Below, one piece after another: positions 24,523 to 31,644 of a stretch of DNA of 64,000 bases (the first letter of the stretch is position 1; every line of letters begins with the position of its first letter). A program made the position numbers and the translations under genes. A model generated the notes under the pieces. That model was not told the origin of the DNA. It searched no databases and worked only from the letters and a program-made list of their open reading frames with translations. This DNA is from JAFGLZ01 sp964622545. Lineage in GTDB: Bacteria; Planctomycetota; Phycisphaerae; UBA1845; JAFGLZ01. The stretch is from contig CAZUQM010000007.1 in assembly GCA_964622545.1 (NCBI GenBank), positions 62,001 to 126,000 of the forward strand. The letters are read 5' to 3'.

Positions 24523-26030
24523 CGCCGCTTCGGCGCCGCCCGAACGGCACGCTCGAACGCCCAACCGCGGATGTGATTCACCTGCTCGCGCATCGTCTTG
24601 CTGATGGGCACGATCTCGTTCATCGCGCCGATCAGGTCGCGATCGGTCAGGTCGCGCTCGGCCAGCTTGGCCGAGACCAGCGCCGCGATGACGCACTGCT
24701 CGATCTCCGCCCCGTTCCAGCCGTCCGTCCGTTCGATCACCAGGTCGAGCTTGACCGCCGACGGGTCGATGCCCCGCTTGGACAGGTGAATCTCGAAGAT
24801 CTGCCGCCGCTCCTCGGGCTCGGGCAGGTCGAAGAAGAAGATCTGGTCGAACCGCCCCTTGCGGATCATCTCGGCCGGCAGCAGGTCGATGCGGTTGGCC
24901 GTGGCCGCGATGAACAGCCCCGGCGGCTTCTCCTGCATCCACGTCAGGAAATACGCGAAGATCCGACCCAGCGTGCCGGTGGCGTCCTGGGCGTGGTAGC
25001 TGATGCCCATCTCGATCTCGTCGAACCACACCACCGCGGGCGAGATCTCCTCCATCATGCGGCACGCGTCGGCGAACAGCCCCTCGGCCTTGGCGATGCC
25101 CTCGCGGAAGACCTGCACCATCTCCATGCGATACAGCGGCAGGCCGAACACGCTGGCCACCGTCCGCGCCGACAGGCTCTTGCCGCAGCCGCTGACGCCC
25201 ATCATGAGCAGGCCCTTGGGGACGATCTCGGCGCTGATGCTCTCGCGCTGCGCAAAGAGCGTGCGCCGCTCGTTCAGCCACTTCTTGAGGGTGTCCGCGC
25301 CGCCGACGTGTTCGATGGGCACGACGTTCGGCACGAACTCGATCAACCCGGTCTGGCGGACGAGCTGACGCTTCTCCTCCAGGATCGCCTCGAGGCAGCC
25401 GAGGTCGACGCGGCCCTCGTTCGTCGAGACCGCCCGACGCAAGGCGTGCCGGGCCTCGTTCGTCGTCATGCCCTGCATCGACCGCGCGACCTTCCACGAG
25501 CCGTCCTCGTCGAGATCGACCGTGCCTCCGCCGCCGCGGATCCTGTCGCTCTCCTCCCTCAGCAAATCGCGCAGCTCCTCGGCCGGCGGCAACCCCAGCT
25601 TGATGAACATGATCTCGCGGGCCAACTCGTCCGGGATGATCCGCAGCGGCGAACAGATCACGAGGAACTTGCCCGTGTCGAGGCATTCGTAGTACGCGTC
25701 GCGGAGCCTTCGACGCACCTCGGCCACGTCGCGGATGTGCGGGGCCAGGTCGCACAAGACCACCACCCCCGGATCGGGGCTGGTCACGATCCAGTCGAGC
25801 ACGGCGCGGGGCGAGGACAGCTCGGTCCGGGCACTCTCGCCGTCATGCAGCACGCCCTCGGTGAGCCGCCAGACATACAGCGGCGGCGGACCCGGCATCC
25901 GCGAAACCGCCTCGGCGATCAGCCGAATCGCCCGTTGCTCCTCGGGCGTCTGGACGTAGATGACGGGGCGACCCGCACCGAAAGCACGCGCGATCTCGTC
26001 CGAAGCTCCCTGCTCGTAAGCATCCGCCAT
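24519..26030 (-). CDS. AAA family ATPase (Ycf46-like)
   Basis: A 503-residue cytoplasmic ATPase. The N-terminal half resembles the degenerate AAA region of Ycf46-type proteins (VIYVQTPEEQRAIRLIAEAV, WRLTEGV, VVLCDLAPHI). The C-terminal half is an active AAA module: Walker A GVSGCGKS (278-285), Walker B VVWFDEIEM (about 333-341), sensor ATANR and the arginine finger segment RKGRFDQIFFFDLP. Ycf46 relatives occur in cyanobacteria and plastids, where a role in photosynthetic carbon regulation has been proposed; planctomycete homologues have no known function. It is transcribed toward the TIM-barrel-like gene and overlaps it by four bases at the stops. Confidence 0.85.
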   Translation of the reverse strand: MADAYEQGASDEIARAFGAGRPVIYVQTPEEQRAIRLIAEAVSRMPGPPPLYVWRLTEGVLHDGESARTELSSPRAVLDWIVTSPDPGVVVLCDLAPHIRDVAEVRRRLRDAYYECLDTGKFLVICSPLRIIPDELAREIMFIKLGLPPAEELRDLLREESDRIRGGGGTVDLDEDGSWKVARSMQGMTTNEARHALRRAVSTNEGRVDLGCLEAILEEKRQLVRQTGLIEFVPNVVPIEHVGGADTLKKWLNERRTLFAQRESISAEIVPKGLLMMGVSGCGKSLSARTVASVFGLPLYRMEMVQVFREGIAKAEGLFADACRMMEEISPAVVWFDEIEMGISYHAQDATGTLGRIFAYFLTWMQEKPPGLFIAATANRIDLLPAEMIRKGRFDQIFFFDLPEPEERRQIFEIHLSKRGIDPSAVKLDLVIERTDGWNGAEIEQCVIAALVSAKLAERDLTDRDLIGAMNEIVPISKTMREQVNHIRGWAFERAVRAAPKRR

Positions 26031-26125
26031 GGGGTTCCCCTGTGATGAGATGCGTCGTCGCAGACGGGACCGTCACCAGATGATACCCGAAGACGTCCGG
26101 CCGGGCGCAGGCCAGGGAGGGAGGA

Positions 26126-26527
26126 TCAGCCCTTCGAGTCGTCCTTGGTCTCGTCGGCCATGCCCTCGTCGCCGTCCAAGGGCTGCTCGCCGCGATGATT
26201 GTTCGTCGCCCAATCGGCCACGGACAGGGCTGCCTCCTTGGCCTTGCGGAGCCACCGCCGCGCGAACGCGAACTCCGCGGCCAGAATCGCCAAACCCGCC
26301 ACCACCGTGCCGATCCCCGGCCCGGGTAGGACCATCATCGCCAGGCCCACCACGATCACGCTCAGACCGACCACGGCGACCACGATCCGCCGGGCCGTCC
26401 GGTACGAGTAGTCCAGCACCTCCATGACCTCATGCGGCACGAAGATCCAACGGTAGCGGAGGCCCAGCCACGTGAGCCCGCCGACCACGACGACCGCACC
26501 ACCGATCGCCAGGACGGCCCAGATCAT
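26126..26527 (-). CDS. small PGPG-motif inner-membrane protein (TIGR02611-like)
   Basis: A 133-residue integral membrane protein. One helix is at the N-terminus (IWAVLAIGGAVVVVGGLTWL) and two more flank the motif LPGPG (67-71) after RRIVVAVVGLSVIVVGLAMM. The IAxLAAEF segment and the charged ARRWLRKAKE that follow are usual for PGPGW-type proteins, whose function is unknown. The C-terminal tail is acidic (GDEGMADETKDDSKG). The ATG at 26527 was chosen because the hydrophobic N-terminus starts there; the frame reaches 26629 with only arginine-rich sequence. It lies between the AAA ATPase and tRNA-Ala genes on the same strand. Confidence 0.75.
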   Translation of the reverse strand: MIWAVLAIGGAVVVVGGLTWLGLRYRWIFVPHEVMEVLDYSYRTARRIVVAVVGLSVIVVGLAMMVLPGPGIGTVVAGLAILAAEFAFARRWLRKAKEAALSVADWATNNHRGEQPLDGDEGMADETKDDSKG

Positions 26528-26757
26528 CGCCGGGCCTCGCAGCACCTCGCGGAACTCAACGCCATCGATAGGACGACGGCCGCGAGCTTGGGTTCGAAAG
26601 GTCGATGCCGGCTGGGGGATGCAAGACAAGCGAGGCTTCGCATGCAGCGGACCTCAGATTCCATGTGGATCGCCGTGGGAGCGGCCGGAGGCTGGTGACC
26701 CGGGACGGACGGCGGCAAGCCAAACCTAGCCATTGGGCCACAATGCCTTGCGCCAAA

Positions 26758-26830
26758 TGGAGCCGACGGGATTCGAACCCGTGACCTTCTGCATGCCATG
26801 CAGACGCGCTCCCAACTGCGCTACGGCCCC
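26758..26830 (-). tRNA. tRNA-Ala (anticodon GGC)
   Basis: A 73-nt cloverleaf on the minus strand. The acceptor stem pairs GGGGCCG with CGGCTCC (one G-U), the anticodon stem is TCTGC/GCAGA around the loop ATGGCAT with anticodon GGC, and the T arm is ACGGG TTCGAAT CCCGT. The discriminator is A and the CCA end is not encoded. Confidence 0.96.
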
Positions 26831-27024
26831 AGACGTCCTCTGCTCGGATGTTAACGCCCTAGCCTACTGAACGCTGCCGCCTCGGTCAAGCGCCGGGCCA
26901 ACGCGACAACGCCCCCACCCACCTTGACCCGTCCGCACCCATCTGCTAGGGTCCGCTCGACTCTCACGGTCAGGCAAACCCTGTCCATAAGACAAGAACC
27001 CATCACTCGGTGCGTCGAGGGACC

Positions 27025-28626
27025 ATGTCCGAGGTCAGCATGCTAGCTGCGGCGGAGGAGGCGTTCGAGGGCTCAGCCCTGGCCGGCATCGACTACGTCA
27101 TCGTCGTCTCCTACATGCTCGGCGTCCTGGCCATCGGCACCTACTTCGCTAAATACATCCGATCCGCCGGCGACTTCTTCCTGGCCGGCAAGGCCCTGCC
27201 GTTCTGGGCCATCGGCATGTCCATCGTCGTCAGCGACATCGGCGCGGTCGACTTCGTCTCCGGCGCCGGCGGCGCCTACCGCTACGGCATCGCCCAGGCC
27301 AACTTCGACTGGATCGGCTCGCTGCCCGCCGCGGCCATCGCCGCCCTCGTCTTCATCCCCTATTACTGGCGCGCGGGTGTCTACACCATCCCGGAGTTCC
27401 TCGGCCGACGCTACAACTCCGCCGTGCAGATCATCGAGGCCGTCCTCTGGCTGGGGTTTCTCGTCTCCATGCTGGGCGTGATGCTCTGGGTCACGGCCGT
27501 CATGATGAACACCGTCCTCGGCTGGAGCCACTCCCGATCGATCTGGACCACCGTGGTCATCGTCGGCATCTACACCGTCTCGGGCGGCCTGGCCGCGGTC
27601 GTCATGACCGACGTCATCCAGATGGTGGTCATGTTCATCGGCGCCGGCGCGCTGCTGGTGCTGACCTTCGTCCGCGCCGGCGGCATCGGCGCGATGGTCG
27701 ACAAGGTCAACGCCGCCGGACCCGAATATGCCAACCACTTCACGCTGCTCCTGCCGCACACGGCCGATACGCCCTATCCATGGACGGGCATCGTCTTCGG
27801 CCTGGGCATCGTGCTGTCCACCGCCTACTTCGTCGGCAACCAGGCCGTCGTCCAGCGGGCCCTCGGAGCCCGCACCGAATGGGACGCCAAGGCCGGCATG
27901 CTCTTCGCCGGCTTCCTCAAGCTGTTCATCCCAATCCTGGTGATGGTGCCCGGCCTGGCCGCGGTGGCCATCTATCCCGGCCTCGAGAACCCCGACGAGG
28001 CCGTGCCGATGCTGGTTCGCGACGTCCTGCCGGCCGGGCTCAAGGGCCTCATGTTCGCCGCGTTCTTCGCCGCCCTCATGTCCAGCGTCGACTCGTACCT
28101 GAACTCGTGCTCGACCATGTTCATGTCGGACGTCTACGGCAAGATCTACCATGGCCTGAACGGCCGACCCCTGCCGCCCCGCCACGGGCTCGTGGTCGGC
28201 CGCGTCCTGACGGCCGTCCTGATCGTCGCGGCCGGTTTCCTCGCGCCGATCATTGAGGACTTCGACACGATCTACGTCGCGATCCAAACGATGCTGTCGT
28301 ACATCCAGGGCCCGACGCTGGCGATCCTCCTGTTGGGCATCCTCTGGCGCAGGGCCACCCAATGGGGCGCCCTGGCCGGGCTCGTCTTGGGCGTCGGCCT
28401 GACGTCGTCGCTGACGGCCATGGGCGACGAGGTCTTTCCCTCGGATAATCCGTTCCTGTTCATCGCCTTCTGGTCGTTCGTCTTCTCCATGATCGTCACC
28501 GTCGTCGTCAGCCTGCTTACGCCGAGAGACCCCGACGAGAAGACACGCGGCCTGGTGTGGGGCCAGGTCATGCAGGACGACGAGGTCCAAGAGGCCCTGG
28601 CCGGCCGCGCGGGTGGAGGTGACTAA
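27025..28626 (+). CDS. sodium:solute symporter (SSS family)
   Basis: A 533-residue inner-membrane carrier with about 13 helices. SSS features include YMLGVLAIGTYFAK, DFFLAGKALPFWAIGMS, the conserved LGRRYN segment (PEFLGRRYNSAVQI), the GGLAAVVMTDVIQ signature around residue 190, and ALMSSVDSYLNSCSTMF near 360, which holds the Ser residues of the sodium site. It imports a small solute with sodium. The fold does not reveal the solute (sugar, amino acid or carboxylate). The ATG at 27025 follows GAGGGACC; an in-frame GTG at 27010 is less likely. The next gene's ribosome site is inside its last codons, so translation is probably coupled. Confidence 0.92.
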   Translation: MSEVSMLAAAEEAFEGSALAGIDYVIVVSYMLGVLAIGTYFAKYIRSAGDFFLAGKALPFWAIGMSIVVSDIGAVDFVSGAGGAYRYGIAQANFDWIGSLPAAAIAALVFIPYYWRAGVYTIPEFLGRRYNSAVQIIEAVLWLGFLVSMLGVMLWVTAVMMNTVLGWSHSRSIWTTVVIVGIYTVSGGLAAVVMTDVIQMVVMFIGAGALLVLTFVRAGGIGAMVDKVNAAGPEYANHFTLLLPHTADTPYPWTGIVFGLGIVLSTAYFVGNQAVVQRALGARTEWDAKAGMLFAGFLKLFIPILVMVPGLAAVAIYPGLENPDEAVPMLVRDVLPAGLKGLMFAAFFAALMSSVDSYLNSCSTMFMSDVYGKIYHGLNGRPLPPRHGLVVGRVLTAVLIVAAGFLAPIIEDFDTIYVAIQTMLSYIQGPTLAILLLGILWRRATQWGALAGLVLGVGLTSSLTAMGDEVFPSDNPFLFIAFWSFVFSMIVTVVVSLLTPRDPDEKTRGLVWGQVMQDDEVQEALAGRAGGGD

Positions 28627-28627
28627 C

Positions 28628-28894
28628 GTGTCGTTCGGCGAGTTCATGAAAGAGAACGTCGCGCCGAGCCTGAAGTCGCTCCTCACGCCGCTCGACGCCT
28701 GGATCGACTCGCTGCCTCTGTGGATCGGCACGGCCTCTGCCATCGGGCTCTTCGTCATCGTCGGCCTGTGGGTCTCCACGCTGCCGCGGAAGTACATCTA
28801 CCTCGGCGCGCCGGACGAAGCGCCCTGGCGCGACCTGCGGATCTGGACCTGGATCGTGCTGTTGCCGTACATCATCATCTACCTGACGCTGTGA
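28628..28894 (+). CDS. small membrane protein coupled to the SSS symporter
   Basis: An 88-residue protein with two predicted helices, one at about residues 33-52 (GTASAIGLFVIVGLWVST) and one at the C-terminus (RIWTWIVLLPYIIIYLTL). The GTG at 28628 was chosen because GGAGGT ends eight bases before it; earlier in-frame GTGs at 28613 and 28619 fall inside or before this ribosome site. It starts two bases after the symporter stop. No family is recognised. The tight spacing suggests a companion subunit or stabiliser of the symporter, similar in position to the small partners seen next to some sodium symporters. Confidence 0.7.
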   Translation: MSFGEFMKENVAPSLKSLLTPLDAWIDSLPLWIGTASAIGLFVIVGLWVSTLPRKYIYLGAPDEAPWRDLRIWTWIVLLPYIIIYLTL

Positions 28895-28919
28895 CCGACG
28901 CCGCGACGAAAGCGCTAGC

Positions 28920-29210
28920 ATGACCGAAGACCACGCCACATCCGAGACCCTGGGCTACGCGGGCCCGACCGACGACGAAGGCGCCTCCAAGAACGAGCAG
29001 GCCCTCGCCCACCGCCGACGCGACGCCGAGGCCCTGACCATCATCGGCGCCTTCTTCGCGATCCTGGCCGTCATGGTCCTCATCGGCGTGGTCCTGCACC
29101 ACGAGCTCCGCGCAGGCCTCATCGTGGGGCTCATCGCGGGCGTGCTCCTGCTGGCCGCCGGCATCGGAGCCGTCTACATCGGTATCCGCCTCCGACGCGC
29201 ACCCGACTAA
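28920..29210 (+). CDS. small two-helix membrane protein of the symporter operon
   Basis: A 96-residue protein. The first 38 residues are polar (MTEDHATSETLGYAG...HRRRDAEAL). Two adjacent helices follow (IIGAFFAILAVMVLIGVVLH and GLIVGLIAGVLLLAAGIGAVYIGI) with a short loop HHELRAG between them and a basic end RLRRAPD. It is 25 bp downstream of the preceding small membrane gene. The function is unknown; the position implies expression with the symporter. Confidence 0.65.
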   Translation: MTEDHATSETLGYAGPTDDEGASKNEQALAHRRRDAEALTIIGAFFAILAVMVLIGVVLHHELRAGLIVGLIAGVLLLAAGIGAVYIGIRLRRAPD

Positions 29211-29225
29211 CCGGAAAACCCGCCG

Positions 29226-29900
29226 TTGCAGCGGATCGAACCCATCATCGACGAAGCCGCCGCACGCCAACGACTCCGCCCAGGACGCTTCAGTCGACTC
29301 GCCGGCCGGTTGGCTCACGCCTGGCACCGAATGCTCCAAAGACGGGCAGACCCACCGGCCCCCGATTCCGCCCCGCCGGCCGGATCAGCGCCCACCGAAT
29401 CACGCACACCCGAGCGACGCACGCCGTCGCCGCCGCTGTCCCGCCTCGAGCTCATCTGGATGCCGACGTATCGCATGTCGGTCGCCGCCCGCGTCAAGGG
29501 CAAGGACCGCACCGCCACGGTCCTCGTCGGCGGTCGCGACGGCACGGTGCGGGTCGTCAGCGCCGAGACGCTCCGACTGCAGCCCCACGACGGCGAGGTC
29601 TTCGGCGCCACGGTCGATCCCGACCAGGCCGCCGACGTCGCGCAGACGGGCCTGACCAACGTCGTCCGCTCGACCCCCGGCATGGGCATGACGCCCGACG
29701 TGGGCGACACCTCGGGCGTCGAGCTCGTCGCCTATCCGTACTGGGTCGAGACCTACGAACGCCGGCCGGGACGATTCGACATCCGCGTGCTCGACGCCGT
29801 CACCGGCCAGCCCGCCGGGCCCCGCGTCAAGATCGCCATCGTCGATGCGTTCGTCGAGCAGCATAAGGCGTCGGCATCCCCGACCGGCACCCAGAGCTGA
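29226..29900 (+). CDS. hypothetical protein, last gene of the symporter operon
   Basis: A 224-codon frame starting with TTG at 29226, 15 bp after the previous stop. The N-terminal 75 residues are rich in Arg, Pro and Ser and look disordered. From about residue 76 the sequence has a globular pattern (LIWMPTYRMSVAARVK, TVLVGGRDGTVRVVSAETLRL, VELVAYPYWVETYERRPGRF, DIRVLDAVTGQP), resembling a small beta-rich domain. No family is recognised. The start is uncertain: the TTG has no strong ribosome site and an internal ATG (MLQRRADPP) would remove only low-complexity sequence. Confidence 0.55.
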   Translation: MQRIEPIIDEAAARQRLRPGRFSRLAGRLAHAWHRMLQRRADPPAPDSAPPAGSAPTESRTPERRTPSPPLSRLELIWMPTYRMSVAARVKGKDRTATVLVGGRDGTVRVVSAETLRLQPHDGEVFGATVDPDQAADVAQTGLTNVVRSTPGMGMTPDVGDTSGVELVAYPYWVETYERRPGRFDIRVLDAVTGQPAGPRVKIAIVDAFVEQHKASASPTGTQS

Positions 29901-29949
29901 GAGGGAGTGCGCCTGATCGACTACAGAACATCCGCCCGCCGATCGACGC

Positions 29950-30339
29950 TCAGTCCGCTTGCTCGGCGAACACCAGCGCCACGCCGATCTTGTAGCTGCC
30001 GAGCGTCATCGTGCAGTGATTGACCCTGCCGACCAGGCGAAAGGGCTCGTCGTCGACGTAGACCACCATGTCGAGCGTCTGGCCCATCTCGAGCCGCTTA
30101 CGGAACTGAATCATCACGCCGCCGGCTGAGACGTTGAGCAGGTTCCCCGTCTCGGTGACCCGCCTGCCGTCAAACGCCACCACGAACTGGACCACGCCCA
30201 GCCCGAGGCTCCAACGCGGGTCCTTGCGCCGAAAGAGCAGGCCACGGTCCGGGTGGGCGTCGGCCGACAGCACGCGGACCTTATCGGACCACGCCTCGGC
30301 CGTCAGCGGCTCGGATGGAATCTGGACCGATGCGTCCAT
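29950..30339 (-). CDS. PilZ domain protein, putative c-di-GMP receptor
   Basis: A 129-residue cytoplasmic protein formed almost only of a PilZ domain. The arginine motif that clamps c-di-GMP appears as FRRKDPRW, and the second motif as NVSAGGVMIQF (usual form D/NxSxxG). The following strands (MGQTLDMVVYVDDEPFRLVGRVNHC) fit the PilZ barrel. Stand-alone PilZ proteins bind c-di-GMP and then affect motility, secretion or polysaccharide synthesis. The two HD-GYP-like genes at 56.7 and 58.3 kb show that c-di-GMP-related proteins are part of this genome. The gene is monocistronic and convergent with the symporter operon. Confidence 0.8.
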   Translation of the reverse strand: MDASVQIPSEPLTAEAWSDKVRVLSADAHPDRGLLFRRKDPRWSLGLGVVQFVVAFDGRRVTETGNLLNVSAGGVMIQFRKRLEMGQTLDMVVYVDDEPFRLVGRVNHCTMTLGSYKIGVALVFAEQAD

Positions 30340-30402
30340 CGACAGCCCCTTCGCGGCGAGACAGACTCATCGTTGTATCGGCGCGATCGGGGTGCGACTT
30401 CG

Positions 30403-30456
30403 GGTTGCCCAGAGATTCCACCACTCAGAAACCCGACCGTCAACGAGCGTTGCCGC
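30403..30456 (+). repeat. dispersed intergenic repeat, copy E
   Basis: It contains AGAGATTCCACCACTCAGA, then CCCGACCGTCAACGAGCGTT. The same words, in the same order, recur at 63.85 kb (CCACTCAGAG, then GCGACCGTTAGGGAGC). It lies between the PilZ gene and the substrate-binding gene. Confidence 0.5.
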
Positions 30457-30507
30457 CCAACCGTCGCGCCACATCGGCACGCCGCCCACGTCGGACCTGG
30501 CAGCCCC

Positions 30508-31452
30508 TCATTGCCGTCCCATCGCCGCAACCGGGTGCAGCAGCTCCGCGAAGCGCTCGGCCACCTTGGGCAGGCGGGGTCCGGGAATCATCGCGTAGTC
30601 CTCGGTCATGAAGACGATGCGACCGTTGACCACCGCCGGCATCGAGCCCAACGGAGCCCACTGCGACCGCATGACCGTGCGCTCGGCCTCGGTCAGCTCC
30701 AGCTCCGGCTGCACCTCGATGATCACCTCCGGCTGGCGCTGCAGCAGCTCAGCCGGCGAGATCTGCGGATAAAACATGTCCGTGTCGGCGAAGACGTTGA
30801 CCCCACCGGCCACCTCCAGCATCTGCGAGAGGAACCCCTCGCCGTTCGTCGTGAACAGCGACTTGATCCGCCCCGGCTGGCGCGTCATCGAGAGGAACAC
30901 CCTCGGGCGGGGCTTGCCTCGGGTGGCGTCACGGACCGCATCCAGCTTCGAGCGGATGTCCTCGCTGAGTCGACGGGCCGCGCCTGGACAACCCAACGCG
31001 CCGCCGATCGACGCGATCCCCGCATACAACGCGTCCAGATCGTTGATCAGCGTCTTGAGCATCTGCACGCCGTGCTGCTCGCAAAACCGTGTGGCCGTCT
31101 CGTGCTCTCCGTGAACCAAAATCAGGTCCGGCCGGAGCGACAGGATCCTCTCGAGATTCGTGTCCATCACGCCGCCGCAACTCGGCAGCTCCTCGACCTC
31201 GGGCGGATACGCGCAGAAGCTCGTCACGCCCACCAACCGATCCCCTTGACCGAGCGCGAAGACAATCTCCGTCAGGTGCGGCGCCAGCGAGATGACGCGC
31301 CGCGGCGCGCCGGCAACTACGCCGGGCTGCGTCGAAGGCGCCCGCTGCGACGTCGCCCCGGCGCTGCCCCCACGATCGCAGCCGCTCGAGAAGAACGCAG
31401 GCAGCAACAGCCCGACAACCAGGCAACCCATGATGGACCTGCGATGATGCAT
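30508..31452 (-). CDS. metal-chelate/cobalamin-type ABC substrate-binding lipoprotein
   Basis: A 314-residue periplasmic-binding-protein-like lipoprotein. The lipobox is in the N-terminal VVGLLLPAFFSSGC (cysteine 25). Two lobes joined by a long helix are typical of BtuF/FhuD-type proteins: PRRVISLAPHLTEIVFALG, DRLVGVTSFCAYPPEVEELP, VMDTNLERILSLRPDLILV in the first, and VFADTDMFYPQISPAELLQRQPEVI in the second. These proteins deliver cobalamin, iron-siderophore or haem to an ABC importer. The permease and ATPase are not in the window. BtuF-like is the best fit (STFC-like TSFCAYPPE), but the ligand is not certain. Confidence 0.85.
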   Translation of the reverse strand: MHHRRSIMGCLVVGLLLPAFFSSGCDRGGSAGATSQRAPSTQPGVVAGAPRRVISLAPHLTEIVFALGQGDRLVGVTSFCAYPPEVEELPSCGGVMDTNLERILSLRPDLILVHGEHETATRFCEQHGVQMLKTLINDLDALYAGIASIGGALGCPGAARRLSEDIRSKLDAVRDATRGKPRPRVFLSMTRQPGRIKSLFTTNGEGFLSQMLEVAGGVNVFADTDMFYPQISPAELLQRQPEVIIEVQPELELTEAERTVMRSQWAPLGSMPAVVNGRIVFMTEDYAMIPGPRLPKVAERFAELLHPVAAMGRQ

Positions 31453-31525
31453 GACCCTGGTGTCCTCTACCGCGCTGGAAGTCGGCGATCCTGGGTGGCG
31501 TGGCCACCTGGCACCCCCCTTCGCC

Positions 31526-31558
31526 GAGGCTACGGAGGATAGAGGCTCCCGCCGAGCC
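31526..31558 (+). repeat. GC-rich dispersed motif, copy 1
   Basis: It reads GAGGCTACGGAGGATAGAGG followed by CTCCCGCCGAGCC. A close match is at 36643-36676 (AAGGCCTACGGAGGGTAGAG, then CCTCCTCCCGAGCC). The GGAGG and CTCC parts can pair, so a hairpin is possible. Confidence 0.45.
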
Positions 31559-31644
31559 CCGATGGCCGGGTCAACGTTCGGCCCGCCACAGGGTTCGACC
31601 TCCCATCCGCTTCGGTTTGGTGTCTACATCGGGCGAGATAGAGC

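Noticed and set aside
27073..28797. A 574-codon antisense frame across the symporter
   Set aside because: It is Asp-, Gly- and His-rich low-complexity sequence, the usual shadow of a GC-rich hydrophobic gene.
31453..31644. A cobalamin riboswitch upstream of the BtuF-like gene
   Set aside because: I looked for the AGCCAGGAGACC and GCCACTG boxes on the minus strand; neither is present in proper order.
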